From Tieghemostelium lacteum (taxonomy: Eukaryota > Evosea > Eumycetozoa > Dictyosteliales > Raperosteliaceae), in contig LODT01000034.1 of NCBI GenBank assembly GCA_001606155.1, positions 783,665-847,664 on the forward strand: DNA of 64,000 bases, given 5' to 3'. Numbering within the stretch: position 1 is the stretch's first letter; every line of letters starts with the position of its first letter. Below, piece by piece: positions 1 to 11,977 of the stretch. The translations under genes were made by a program, and so were the position numbers. Under the pieces are notes generated by a model. It searched no databases and was not told the DNA's origin. It saw nothing but the letters and a program-made list of their open reading frames with translations.

Positions 1-514
1 CGAAAGAAATATCAAACATCTCAGAAAGATTCATGTGAATTTAAAATTTACTTCAAAAGAAGTTGAAAATATTGAAAGTAAACTTAACCAAAACACCAAT
101 ATTCAAGAATTTTCATTAGAATCATGGAGCGATTTAGTTTAATTTTTGATATGGTATTAGTACTTTTAGAATATAAACATTTAACATCAATTAAATGTCA
201 TGGATATGGACCCTGTACCAGAACTTTCAGTCCATATGTATTTGCACAGGTTTTAAAATTAAATTTAGATCATTTATTAAATATTCAAATATATTTTCAA
301 CATCAAAAACTATTTAAAAACATTTTAGATAAATATTTTATACAGGAATAATCAATAATTTTCCCACTATAATATCCGACCTATTAAATTAATTAAATAT
401 ATATTTGTATCCTTGACACTTATTAATATTTGTTTTACATGTTCCGATGTTTTGACTTATTTACATAATCTAGAATCATTATATTTAAAAAATGGACTAT
501 ATATAAAAAGATGA
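1..514 (+). pseudogene. Leucine-rich-repeat-like gene fragment (3' end, cut by window edge)
   Basis: Three short open stretches in two different frames (2-142, 124-351 and 425-514) all read like leucine-rich repeat protein, with motifs such as KHLRKIHV, EYKHLTSIKCHG, HNLESLYLKNG. No single frame joins them. An intron could explain one step, but I see no convincing GT-AG pair for all of them, so this may be a decaying member of a dictyostelid LRR/F-box-type family. The upstream part lies outside the window. Function is not assignable. The LRR look is a composition judgement (regular Leu/Ile spacing), not a domain match. Confidence 0.4.
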
Positions 515-941
515 TATTAATAATTGAAATGTAATACTATTTAAAAGTATTCTGTATAATACAAACATTAAATGATTTGAAAAATAATTTGATAATGTAA
601 TCTTTTTGTTGTATTTGTCCTCTTCGAAATCTAATTGACTGTTTTTTTCAAATTGAATTATAGTGTCACTGTTGTTACCTGGGTATTGAGAAGACTGATG
701 TGAAATGGTTGGTGATCCTAAATGTTGTTGTAATTGTTGTAAATTTTACATGACATAGCCAATGTACAAAAATACTAACTAATGATATTTATCACCAATT
801 TTAATTTTTAAAATTCACTCATTTATTGCCCGTTTTGATTAAATTTTTATTTTATTAATAAAGTAAATTTATAAATAAAGTAAATTTTTTAATATCACAA
901 TTCAAATATTATTCTTTATAAATAAAATATAAATTGTGTTT
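515..941. other. AT-rich spacer with a short minus-strand open frame
   Basis: No gene is supported here. The minus strand is open from about 744 to a TAG at 497 (about 82 codons, Gln/Ser-rich start, in-frame ATG only late). It could be a stray exon or chance. The last 130 bp before the next ATG are A/T runs typical of a dictyostelid promoter. Confidence 0.35.
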
Positions 942-2071
942 ATGCAAATGGCAAATTTAGAAACCCACAAATTAAAATTTCCTTGGTCAATATCAGAAAA
1001 AGAGTTTAGAAAGTTCAAAGAGTTAAATAACTTCACCTCAAAATACATTGACAATCATTGTATTGAAGTTCCTGTGGAAACAAGTATAGATTTATTACCT
1101 CTTCTTCCTCTTTTACCAATACACATTAGTAACTCTGCGCCAACACTTTCAAAATCTATACCTGAACTGATTAAGTTCAATGGTCATCTCAACATTGAAA
1201 CATTGAATAAGTCAACTATCAATATCAAAATAATGGCTGATATTCCTACCAGACAGAATGGCCATTTGTTAAACGAACTTTGTAATTGGACTATATTAAA
1301 TAATTTAGCTCTTCCCAATGATTCAAAAGCCAAATTTCATTTAATTGGACCTAATATAAACGGGAAATTGTAAGATAAATTAAAATATTAATAATATTTA
1401 CTTATAATAATAATATCTATTTAATATTTAGTGGACCTGTTGTTGCATACTTTCCTCATGAACAACATATGGCAATTAATATAGAAAAGAGAAAAAAGAA
1501 TACCATACCCATTCCACCCAGTTTTGTCATTGAAAACCGCTCCTATTCAGAAAGTCCAAATAATAGTAGAGAATATAAGATGAACAAAATGGTTATGTAT
1601 ATGGAATGTGGAGTTCAATCCGGTGTCTTGGTGGATAGTAAATCAAGAGTAGCTGATATATATTGCATAAAAAATTTACTTCAACCCCATATTGATCAAC
1701 CCAATGTATTTGTACATCCACATGCCCTACTACAGATACAACAAACACAACTAGATATAATTCAATTACAAAATAGTATTGCTAGAAGCCAACAGTCTCT
1801 ACAATTTAATCCCATGGGTATTGAAGGACATCAAGATATTTTAGATTCCATCCAGATAAAGCAGACTCAATTAAATATCTTGATTAATAATAATCATTTT
1901 TTCTTTGAGAACATGACTGTTGTACCCGATCATCCTGGTGTATGCCATTTTTCAATTCCATTCTGGAACCAAGAGCAATATCAACCCCAACACGGACCAA
2001 ATTTGATTATCCATTGTGTTGGTGATGTCAATGGTTTTCAATTGAATTTATCTTCTTTTCCAATGGTTTAA
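942..2071 (+). CDS. Unknown two-exon protein, 355 aa
   Basis: Two exons, 942-1369 and 1432-2071, join in phase across a 62-bp AT-rich intron beginning GTAAGA and ending TTTAG. The first ATG in frame is at 942, with a second two codons on at 948; the longer frame opens only with GTG. I do not recognise a family. There is no signal peptide and no clear membrane segment. The N-terminus has a Leu/Pro-rich stretch (LLPLLPLLPIH). The middle has a Gln-rich segment (about residues 230-280) that could be a short coiled coil. The C-terminal third has a hydrophobic beta-rich look (HFSIPFWNQEQ, LIIHCVGDVNGF). It lies 166 bp upstream of the EXO84-like gene on the same strand. Confidence 0.7.
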
Positions 2072-2237
2072 ATACTTTAATCATTTTATATACATATATC
2101 AAAACCCACCTAGCCCTAAAACATATTCTGATAAATCAAATCCAAAATTTCTTAGAGATAGTCTCCATTAGGAAAAATAAAGACATTTGCAATGATATAA
2201 TTTTTAAAAAAATTTTTCAAACACTTCTAAATTAAAA

Positions 2238-4717
2238 ATGAAAAAGGGTGTGATATATAATTTGAACATTGATAATCACTTGTCTACTGCAGTTAGTTCT
2301 GTAGTTTATCAAAATATAGAATGTACTGACATTAGACCAAATGGGATTTATGTTTTGAAGTTTATGTACAGAGAATGGGTTGGAACATTGAATCTATTGA
2401 CTACACAAAAATCATCAATTAAACTTTCAATAGATCCCAAAGAATTCACAGTAACATGTTTACACACAGATAAAAAGAAAACGGTATATAGATGGGATAC
2501 AAAAACAGCACAGGAATCTCAAAAAACTACTGATGAAAACAACCCAATTCAGTACAGTACCTTTACAACTCATCCTTTTAATCTTGATAAATGTAAGGAT
2601 AATCTATACATGAATATTCAAAGTAATATATATTCTAATTTTGTAATTTATACACTTAAATAGATGTGAATGATCTTTTTACAAATCATTCCGATCAACA
2701 TGTAACAAATTATGTAAATTATTTAAATGATAGAAAGATGGGGTGTATTGTACAGCTAAAAAAAGATGTATATAAGAATCATTTAATATTTATAGCAGCA
2801 TCAAAAGAGATTGCCAACTCCGAAGTGGATATGTTGGATTTTAGAAATTTGGTGATGGATTATGGACAGTGTATACAATCTCTTCAAAATAGTTCTATAA
2901 ACTGGGACTATTATAACAGTAATAAGAGTTCAAAGATTGAATACGACACTTTGAATACACAAACTAAACCAATACAATGGTTAACTAGTGCACCTAATGA
3001 ATTGGAATTAGCGATTGAACAGAGAGAATTTGAAAATGCTGTAGGAATAGTAGAGAATATAAACAAGATTTACAATCAAAATCCAAAGGTTGAAAATGTA
3101 ATGCAAACTCATCCACTAAAGGACCAGATTGAGTCTAGAATAAAGTCACTCAGTGATAAACTAATGAATGAACTTCGATCACCTCTACTGAAACCCAATC
3201 AGATTAAAGAAACTATATCACTATTGGTTAGGTTAAGTCAGAATGATAAAGCCAAGAGTATCTTTTTAGAGAGTAGAACAGTGGCAATTAAGAAACTAGT
3301 TAAAAAAGTTGCCATTTCAGGTGATCTTTTAAGATATATATCAGAACTCACTAAAATCATATTTAATAATATCAATAGTACCTGTGATGATTTTACCAAT
3401 TCATTTCCATCTTATATGAACTCTGGTCTTATTAGTTGGGTGATGGAAGAATTAGTCTACATTGCAGATCTTTTTAATAGACAAGTATTTATATTGGATA
3501 ATTTCCAATTGATCAGTCAGGCTATACGTATTGTAGAATCTCATTGTGAGATGATGGATAACAATGGTCTTTCTATATCGTTCTATTGGAATCTATTGCT
3601 ACTTCCTCATATTGAACAGTTGATTGTAAACTATGAACTCAAAATGCGTGATCAAATTCTACATAAATTAGCAGAAGAGAGATGGTTGGGTATTACCTCT
3701 TGGGACTATGAAATTACATCACCATTATCAGCTTCAAGTGGATCTTCTCCAACTGTTCATGCATCATCTCTATCCTCTTCCTTTGTTAAATCAAAGTACT
3801 CACCTAATCAGCAGTCTAGTAGCTCCAAGTACCCCAACTACAACCAAAATTCATCAAATAACATTCATGATAATGACAGTAAATTGAAGTTAACTGATTC
3901 AACTATTTTCCTAAACACTATAATTCAGAGATTTACCAATGATATCTGTCAGATTCTGACACCATCTCTTACAGATTTAATACCAGTTATATCTAATTCG
4001 TTGTCCAAGATATTCAAAGAATATGTGATATATCTAAACAATGAAATTATTCAAAAAGAGAATCTATCAGATTTACAATGTCTAGCTATTATCAGTAACA
4101 GTTTGTTTATAGTTGAAGATTTGGTGTTTAGAACAGCCAATAAATTTGAAGACGCTACTGACGGTGAAAGACTATCTAACCTTCCTCAACTTACTGACCA
4201 ACTCAATAACACTTTTGAGTTAATACAAGAACAATATTCAATCAAGAAAGCTAGAGATATACTAATCAATGTAATGATTTGGGATGAAGAAGACTATCGT
4301 ATAGAAGATGAAATTGAAGCATTCCCTAAAAAGTTTATTAAACTCTCAGAGTATTTAGATCAGTTGGCTGAAATCATTCAAACCAATGTAAACTCTGATT
4401 GTGTATTACCAATTATTTCCAGATTAATTTCAGAAATTGTTATTATAATCTCACAACGTCTGGAGAATAGTTATACATTGTTTGGGTATGGTGGTCTTCA
4501 ATACTTTGTATTAGAAATGAAATATCTCTCTACATTTGCAGGTAGATTCTCGGTTGAAGATGTAACATTTGAACTCATTAACAGTATGATTGAAAGTGGT
4601 GTTAAGGCATACGCAGAGATTAACAATTTCGAACCAAATACAGTTCTTAAACCAGAAGAATACTTTAGTAATGTAATTGATAATTTAGTATACCAAAAAG
4701 CTGTTTATAAAGAATAA
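2238..4717 (+). CDS. exoc8: Exocyst complex component EXO84/EXOC8-like, 802 aa
   Basis: The exocyst tethers secretory vesicles to the plasma membrane before SNARE fusion. Two exons, 2238-2592 and 2664-4717, join in phase (one base plus two) across a 71-bp intron GTAAGG...TAG. Without the splice the second frame has no ATG near its start and a stop nine bases upstream. The junction creates DKYVNDLF, the start of the conserved Exo84/Vps51-like N-terminal helix, followed by [15 protein letters not shown], which matches the family signature (VYxNyxxFIxxSKEI). The rest is a helical rod with a Ser-rich low-complexity insert near residues 465-510. About 118 residues precede the YV motif, and this N-terminal region is not recognised. 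The alternative is two separate genes, but the exact phase fit and intron quality argue against it. Confidence 0.85.
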
Positions 4718-4821
4718 ATAAAATATTTCATGAAACTTTTTTGTTTCTAAATTTAAATTCTTTTTAAACATTAAGTTTAAAAGGATATACCTGATATTAT
4801 CTACTATTTAGTATTTATTTA

Positions 4822-5974
4822 TTATTCATTGTTGTTATTTGACACCTTTGTTAAAAGTTTCCATTCACCATTCATATTACATTTCCACAGACAAACATTT
4901 CCATCATCACCAGAGGAAGCTAAAATTGTACCTGTTATATTCCATTCTACTCTCCAGACTTCAGATTTATGATCGTTTTTATTCATAATCTCTTTGAGTT
5001 CTAATTTTGTTCTATCTTGATGATTTGAAAGTTTCCAAATTCTAACGGTATTATCTTTACTGGCAATAGCTATCAGATGATAACTTCTACCCATATTTGG
5101 TGCCCATGCAATATCATGAATCATTCTGTTCTGCTCTTCAGATTGGTCATCTAAATTACTTAGACCTCTCTTTAAACTATTATTATTGTTATTATTGTTA
5201 TTGTTATTGATGATTGAAGATTGTCCTTGTCCACTCGAACCTGAACCTGTGTAAGATAAACTAGGTAAATGTGTATCAACTTGAACCCATTTTCTCTGAC
5301 CTTCATTATACTCCCATATCTTTATAAATGAATCATTTGAACCAACAGCAATCATTGGTTTATCATATGGATTTGGATTCCAAGAAATACAATTACTACT
5401 AGACCCTTTTTGTGATTCAAAATCCTCAACAATGGTCCATTGTGATAGATTCATAATATCCATTGCTTCATATATTCTAACATATCCATCTAATGAACAA
5501 GTAGCTAATCTAAGCCCAAAGGCTTTTGGTGAAAATTTAATATCTACTACTGAATCTCTACTATCTACAAGTGGTGCTTTTAATACCCATTTCTTTTGAC
5601 CTTTATCATCTATTTTTTTATAAGTTTTTTTTTTAGTTATTATAGGACATGTATATTAGTGAATCTATTTTGTAGTTGTAGATCTATTCCTATTGATAAA
5701 TACCTTCACATTCTTCCCAAATACAAACTGTTCTATCAAATGAACATGATGCTAAAACCTGACCATATTCTGGATGTGCCCAAGCTACTTTCCAAACAGA
5801 CCCAGAATGAGCTTTCCATTCTGCAGAAAGTTCCCATTTACCTGTATCTGAAAGGTCCCAAACTTTAATCTTTTGATCTGATGAGCATGTAGCTAATCTT
5901 TTACCATAAAAATCATAACTGACATCATGAACTAAATCCTCATGTTCTGTTGAAAATTTATGAAATACTCTCAT
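4822..5974 (-). CDS. seh1: Nucleoporin SEH1 (WD40 protein), 352 aa
   Basis: SEH1 is a WD40 beta-propeller shared by the Y-complex (Nup107-160) of the nuclear pore and the SEA/GATOR2 complex at the lysosome. Exons 5974-5704 and 5609-4822 join in phase across a 94-bp intron (GTATTT...TAG), restoring [12 protein letters not shown]. Diagnostic blocks are [49 protein letters not shown] and [10 protein letters not shown], all close to animal SEH1. An Asn run and Ser/Gly linker interrupt the propeller between blades. Length is near human SEH1 (about 360 aa). It is convergent with EXO84 (104 bp between stops). Confidence 0.95.
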
Positions 5975-6122
5975 GTCTATATATATTTATAAATGAGTAA
6001 TATTAAATAATATCTGTAAATACAATAAAAAAATGATCAGAACTTCTTTTGGTTTTTTGAAATCAGTGTAAAAATCGTATTTTAAAATTTTTTTTTTTTT
6101 TTTTGCATTTTAACTTTCAAAT

Positions 6123-6648
6123 ATGAACTATTCTACATTATGCAAAAATGTGGGACACTCTCTGATGCAATCACAGAGATATTATACAACTCAATCATTT
6201 TTCAACATATATAAATCATCTAGCCCTTCAATGAATGGAATATTTAAACAATATAAATTCAATTTGGATGGTAGTTTGAAATCAACTCCATCTGCATTGT
6301 CATTGAACAATATTACTCCATCTATTCAATTAATACCAAATAGTTTATTTTTATCATCACCAAAATCTATAGAATTACCAAAATCCTCATTAAACCTACC
6401 AAGTAATATTACCATTCAAAAAACTTGAATATCAAAGACGTGTATATATTAATATAAAAACTATTGTAGATTTTGAAAAATTAAATATTGAAGAAACAGA
6501 GGAAATTAATAGCAATAACAGTATCACACCAAATACATTTGAATTATCTAGTGTTGTCAAAAAGAGAAAATTAAAAATGAACAAACATAAACAAAGAAAA
6601 CTTAGAAAGAAGATGAGATCTCTAAAGAAGAGATTAGGAAAGATTTAA
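6123..6648 (+). CDS. mS38/AURKAIP1/COX24-like mitochondrial ribosomal protein, frame interrupted
   Basis: The C-terminus (VKKRKLKMNKHKQRKLRKKM, then RSLKKRLGKI, stop at 6646-6648) is the basic KMxKHKxRK helix of mS38 (human AURKAIP1, yeast Cox24), a small-subunit mitoribosome protein. The N-terminus from 6123 is Ser/Tyr/Arg-rich and suits a mitochondrial presequence. The N-terminal frame hits TGA just after a run of six A (6418-6423), while the C-terminal frame is open from about 6390. A five-A run would make one continuous frame reading TIQKLEYQRRVYINIKTIV. I found no good intron. An assembly or sequencing indel in the homopolymer is most likely; a real disabling frameshift is less likely for an essential protein. 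Confidence 0.75.
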
Positions 6649-6745
6649 ATAAATACCAACAAGAATTTAGAATTTATCAATATTAGTAATAGTATAAAGT
6701 AGATCAAAACAGGTTTAGATAGAAATATAAATATACAGTGTAGTT

Positions 6746-8219
6746 TTATTGAAATTTAGTTGGAGGATCTTTAAGTGATGCCTCTAAACTAGTATGATAA
6801 CCATAGACAACATCAACTAGAGAACGAAAAGATAAATTCAGAGCTAAATTATCCTTTTCATAGTTGGATTTTAGATTTTCAATTTTCTCAGCCCATTCAT
6901 CTTGTTGTCTTCTGTTTTCTCTAACCTTGTCATTGATATCCTCCGATTCTTTTTGTAAAGAAACTTTTTCAGCTTGTACTTCTTTAATGGTGTTATTCCA
7001 TTGATCCTTGTGATTCTTAAATCTCTCTTGATTCTTCTCAATAGTTTCTTGTGTGGATTGTATATTGTTATTGTTCTTATCTACTTTATGTGTAATATCG
7101 TTGAGTACTTTCTGATTATCAGTAATCTTTTTCTGCAAGTCTTTAGACTCTTGTTTCTTCTTTTTAAATGCCTCGTGTTCTTTTAAAATATTCTCAGATT
7201 GGATAATAGTCTTTTGCATATCTTTACCAATCTTTTCCAACTGATTTAATTTACTTTGTAAACGAGTAAGAATCTCTCTGTCATGAACTAAATTCTCTTT
7301 TTCACTCTTTAAATTAATCTCCATATCCTCAATCAGTTTCTTAATTCTCTCAGGTGACTTTACAACCATTGTATCAATTCTTGAGCACTCTTGTGCAATA
7401 GTTTGTGTTGAAAATGTACAGTCATTCTAATATTTCAAAAATTAATAAATGTTAATATTTTTATCTTTAATTAAATATGAATGAATACCTACAATTCTAT
7501 TACCAAGATCTTCATCAATAATTTTTAATTTTTTAATATAATTTCTAAGGTCACCTTGATCACTATTATGTTTCAAAAGAAGTGTTTCCAATTGACCGTA
7601 TTCTTGTTGTGCACGTATAATTTGTTTTTCTCTGTCATTTTTCTTTTCTCTTAGTAATTCAATGTGATTTTCCATTCTACTCTCATCATTTTCACATTTA
7701 TTCTGATGTTTCTGTAGATCTTTAATTTTATCTTCAAATTTGTTAATGTGACCCCATCTTTCATCTCTCCATTTGATGGCATTTATAATTGCACTAATAA
7801 TTTTCTTTGCTCTTGGAAACTCTGGTTTATAAATATCTTTTGATCCGAAATCTGAAACACCTATAGTTCTCATAAACCTTGTACTATTTAAAATGATATA
7901 AATATTAGCATCTTATGGGCTATACCAAAAGGTCTTGAATCAGGTTACCTTACATTTTCTTTACAAATATAATATCATTTGCAGAGTCTTCTTGTAACTC
8001 TGGGTATGACATAATATCTTTAATTGCAAATGGTAATGGTTGATCTTTATTATATATACCAAATAATTCCAATACATTGTAAAAGACTTGTTTCCATAAC
8101 TCTGCTTGAGGTTTGGTTATATCCTCCTCTGTAAATCTGTACCCATGAACCAATCCATATTCACCACTTAAAAAGGCTAAAATCTCTGAGGTTGAAAGGA
8201 TTGGGAAACTAAATACCAT
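6746..8219 (-). CDS. nuf2: Kinetochore protein NUF2 (Ndc80 complex), 445 aa
   Basis: NUF2 pairs with NDC80 to bind spindle microtubules at kinetochores. Three exons, 8219-7954, 7883-7493 and 7426-6746, join in phase across 70- and 66-bp introns. Residues 1-130 are the calponin-homology-like head: FPILSTSEILAFL, ITKPQAELWKQVFYNVLE, then RAKKIISAIINAIKWRDER. The rest is long coiled coil, including the family motif VVKSPERIKKLI that ends the first coil. Human NUF2 is 464 aa. The ATG at 8219 opens directly with the conserved Nuf2 head. Confidence 0.95.
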
Positions 8220-8343
8220 CTTTTATATGATAAATGATAAATGCAGCTAATCAATTTAATTTAAAAAAATTTAAAAAAGATTTGATAAATTTTGTAACGA
8301 TCAAATTTCATTTTTAAAAAAAGGCGCAATGCATAATTTTTTA

Positions 8344-9108
8344 TTACCAAGGTAAATTGGTTTCTTGTTCTCCATAATAATTACCAAAAAATCTACCAGT
8401 ACCTACAGATCTTGTAGTGATTTTATAAATTGATAAAGCGCTTTCATCAGGTTGAATATCACCTTTACTGTTCATATCAGTAAGAACATGACCTGGATGA
8501 ATACAGTTTACTTTAAACCCTTCATTTCCCATTTCTTTAGACAACATTAGAGTGAAACCATTCAATGCCATTTTACTAGTACCATAAGCCAAATAGTTAA
8601 GTTTATATAAACTAAATTCAACATAGTTTTGTATTTGCAAAGAGGCAGAATCTGAAGAAACATTCAAAATAACTTTCTCTTGACCTTTTCTAAGTAGTGG
8701 AATCAGTAATTGAGTAACTTCAACTGTACCAAAAAAGTTTATATCAAATGTTTTCTTTAGAACTTCAGGGTCATGTTCAGATGGTTTCTTTCCAGAACCT
8801 GGAAGGAATACAGCTGCATTGTTCACTAGAATATCCAAGTATCCAGCTTCTTTAGTCAATTGTTCAACTGCATTCTTTATACTTTGTGATGACTCTATAT
8901 CCAAATGAACAAATCTAGTATCAGATTGTGGATTTAATTTAGAGATCTCATCTCTAGCTTTTAATCCTTCTTCTTTATTTCTAGCACCTATGTACACAGT
9001 ATACCCATTTTTAGCAAATATCTCTACAACTGCTCTTCCAATACCCTTATTAGATCCTGTAACGAGAACAATTTTATTTTTATTACTGTTATTATTCGAT
9101 GTTGACAT
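8344..9108 (-). CDS. Short-chain dehydrogenase/reductase (carbonyl-reductase type), 254 aa
   Basis: Classical SDR oxidoreductase using NAD(P)H. The cofactor motif TGSNKGIG is at about residues 17-24, with LDIES and NNAAV further on, catalytic Ser in NVSSDSAS, and the catalytic YGTSK (YxxxK). The spacing and the TGSNKGIG form resemble carbonyl reductase and plant menthone/salutaridine-reductase types. A basic residue after the Gly motif (GARNKEE) leans toward NADPH. Single exon, no targeting signal, ending in LPW. The substrate cannot be inferred. It is transcribed the same way as NUF2 upstream and convergent with nothing nearby. Confidence 0.9.
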   Translation of the reverse strand: MSTSNNNSNKNKIVLVTGSNKGIGRAVVEIFAKNGYTVYIGARNKEEGLKARDEISKLNPQSDTRFVHLDIESSQSIKNAVEQLTKEAGYLDILVNNAAVFLPGSGKKPSEHDPEVLKKTFDINFFGTVEVTQLLIPLLRKGQEKVILNVSSDSASLQIQNYVEFSLYKLNYLAYGTSKMALNGFTLMLSKEMGNEGFKVNCIHPGHVLTDMNSKGDIQPDESALSIYKITTRSVGTGRFFGNYYGEQETNLPW

Positions 9109-9276
9109 TTTAATATTAAGTGTTGAAGATCAAAGATATAACCACTAATAAAAAATTTTTTTAATTTTAATTAAACACATCCTTTCATTTGTTCTTTTCT
9201 TCTTTATAATCTTTGCAAAGATTCTTTTCTATTTTTAGAAAATTTTATTGTTTAATATATTCTTTTTGTTTATTTA

Positions 9277-11351
9277 TTAACCATAGATGTGTACATTTCC
9301 CGACTTGTATTGTTTCAAGAAGGCTTTTGTATGATGGTCAAAAGATTCGAGTGATATTTCACGTTCTAAAACTGACAGTAATTGACAAATTACATTCTTA
9401 CAAGCTAAATGAATTTAATTAGATTAGTAAACAGATATAATGAGTTAAATTGTAATTTTGAAATACTTACTGTATTTAATATTGAGAATTTGAGGTTTGG
9501 CAATATTTAAAACACCTTGCATACTATTTGCTAGTTCTTGGGATGGATCATTAAATAAATGATAGGATCTATTAACAGTTGATTTATCAACTAATTGAGG
9601 ACCCATTGTTTGTCTGAGTTCGTATTCTACTTGTTCAATCTTTAGTATCAGTTGAACTACTGTTGTCATGTATCTCTGAATGAACTGATACTGATGTAGT
9701 GCCTGTATACTTTTATCTTTTTCGTAGGCATTCAAAATCAATGCTGATATACCTTGAATTGCCCATAATATACTCTGTGTATTTGACAATGCTTGTCTCA
9801 ATTCACACTCTAGTACATTAAAATCCAATTTATCACTTATAATTTTTTTAATTCTATTTTTAAGACCTTCGAATATATTAGGTGTTGCTTCTTGTTTTTG
9901 TTGTTGTTGTTTTTTATCAAATCTCTTTTGTTGATGTTTACTTGAATTATTTTTAATATTATTTAATTCTTCTTCTGAAACTGGATTCTATTTGAATTCA
10001 TTTATTAATAAACAAACTTCTAATATTAGAATCCGCAATCACATATACCTACATTTAATTTCATAATTAAAATAAATATCAAATGGTCAAATGATGCTAG
10101 AATTTTCAAAAGGGATGAGTTATCAGATGTATCATGATAGAGATAGTTTCTTCTAGTTTTAGAGAATTTAGATAGATATAAAAAGTCGTTCCATGCATGA
10201 TGCTATAAGTTTTAAATATAAATTAATAGAGTTAGAATACGATGGATGGTATAGGTAGTATAAATGGAGATATTAATGTTACCTGGATAATAGGATTTAT
10301 AGAGTCGATTCCAAGTGTAAGGAATACATTTGGATTGGTAATTTGTTGATTGATTCTAAATCTGTCATGTGCAAATGAGAATGTTCTGGTATAGACTAAT
10401 TCTATGAGTCTGACTCTAAGTAAATGTTGGAATATCAATAACAGTGCAAAGAACCAAATTTTAAATGAGAATCCAATCACTTGAAATAGGAAAAATATAA
10501 ATGAAAGTCTTTTGAATAGTATAAATACTACAAAACTTCCAATAAATGTACTAATGAATACATAGTGCAGACTGACATAAAATGATGTCCAAAAACTATT
10601 ATAAAATATATTCTTCATACTTAATGCTATTGATACCTGTATTGATAGTTACAAAGTGGTTAATATAAATATGATAATTAGGTATAAGATTGATATTTAC
10701 TTCAACTTTTGGGAATGAATATACCAATTCTTGGTAGATATAGGTACGATATATAATAATAGAGCTAATGAGAAGTGATGATGTAAACAGTAGCAATGAA
10801 AATGGATTGAAATAGGTTGTGCAAAGTATCAATCCAATTTTGTTTTCAGTGCAAATCTCTTCGTAAAATGAAAGTGAGAATGTGTTTCTACTGATATTAA
10901 ATAACATTAATAATAGTAGATAATTACTAACTATCAATGATCCAATATATGTGTAATGACTGAACGATACAATTTTTGTAAATATTTCTTTAATTGTTGC
11001 AGGTACCTGTCTGTAAACTGAACAAATTTGATTGTAAGGTATGCATATCAATAATTGTATTAAAACATATCCTAAAACTGTCAACAATTGTATCCCACCT
11101 ATTAATTTACAAGAAATATTAGTATAAGATTAATGATTTGTCTTCAAGTCATTCATTCCTTGCCATTACATACCAGAGAGTAATTTTGCAACTAATAACA
11201 TCTGAACAAACAATATACATGCTAACCAAAAAAACACTGATATTAAACTATAAAATCTCCATTCCGCAACTTTGGTGTTAAAAGAATCGGCTATAAGTTC
11301 TTCTGGACTAGGCACTGGCTGATTATTATTAGGGTTAGAGTTTCCCTCCAT
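9277..11351 (-). CDS. ndc1: Transmembrane nucleoporin NDC1, 574 aa, six exons
   Basis: NDC1 anchors the nuclear pore complex (and the spindle pole body in yeasts) in the nuclear envelope. Exons 11351-11174, 11098-10701, 10636-10283, 10202-10053, 9987-9471 and 9404-9277 join in phase at every junction. The N-terminal half has about six hydrophobic segments (for example SLISVFFWLACILFVQMLL, FLFQVIGFSFKIWFFALLLI). After them comes the family pattern of a helix-rich soluble half: IIQHHAWNDFLYLSKFSKTRR and, near the end, WAIQGISALILNAYEKDKSI, like the Ndc1 'A..DL...RR' and 'W...GL..L...S..ED' blocks. A short Gln run sits in exon 5. The identification rests on topology plus these blocks; sequence identity to animal NDC1 is low. 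Length is slightly below human (674) and yeast (655). Confidence 0.85.
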
Positions 11352-11977
11352 TTTTTAAAAAAAATAAATGATCAAAAAATTAAAAAATATTACAAATTGT
11401 ATGTACATCAATATTTTCCAAATGTATATATGCACGCATTCATAGTGTTAGTTTACATTGAAGAAATTATAAGAAAAGTATACACAATTTGGATCATCCA
11501 ACAAGTTTAGAAACATTTGGGACATTTTCTTAAGATTATACCCTTCAACATCTTTAAAACTATTTAAATAATAATAAAGTATTTTTCAACACATAAAGAA
11601 TTAAAATACATTTCTGAAGGCATTATTTACAAAGTTACCAACCTTCAATTTTCTAGACACATTACTGGTTATATCTACGTAAGTAACTAACTTCCTATTA
11701 TGTATATTTAGATTAATTCATAATATTATGGAAATTGATGTATGCTATGCTTGAGTCAAAGCGAAAAATATTAAATGTGGAAATGGTGATGACCAACACT
11801 GGAGTGTCCTTAGCAGACAAAGGATTAAAATTGATCAAAAAGATCTATTTGAATTTATTTATATTATATTTTTGAATTAATAAAATAAAATTTGGTTGTC
11901 GTTCGGTTTTTTTAAATATTAATTTTTTTTAATTTTTATTTTCTAATCATTATTATCACAGTTATACAGATCAAGAA
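11352..11977. other. Intergenic region between divergent NDC1 and NOP53 genes
   Basis: No open frame of note. The last 100 bp before the NOP53 ATG and the 50 bp upstream of NDC1 are A/T runs as expected of promoters. The middle (11740-11830) is less AT-rich and contains GTGATGA, which fits a snoRNA C box, but no partnering D box (CTGA) at a sensible distance is visible. Confidence 0.4.

Noticed and set aside
2666-4717. EXO84 as a separate gene starting at 2666
   Set aside because: The frame starts with GTG just after a stop. The 71-bp upstream intron gives an exact phase join and completes the conserved motif.
11785-11830. Possible C/D-box snoRNA (GTGATGA as C box)
   Set aside because: No D box or terminal stem at a suitable distance was found, and the motif is expected by chance in this base composition.
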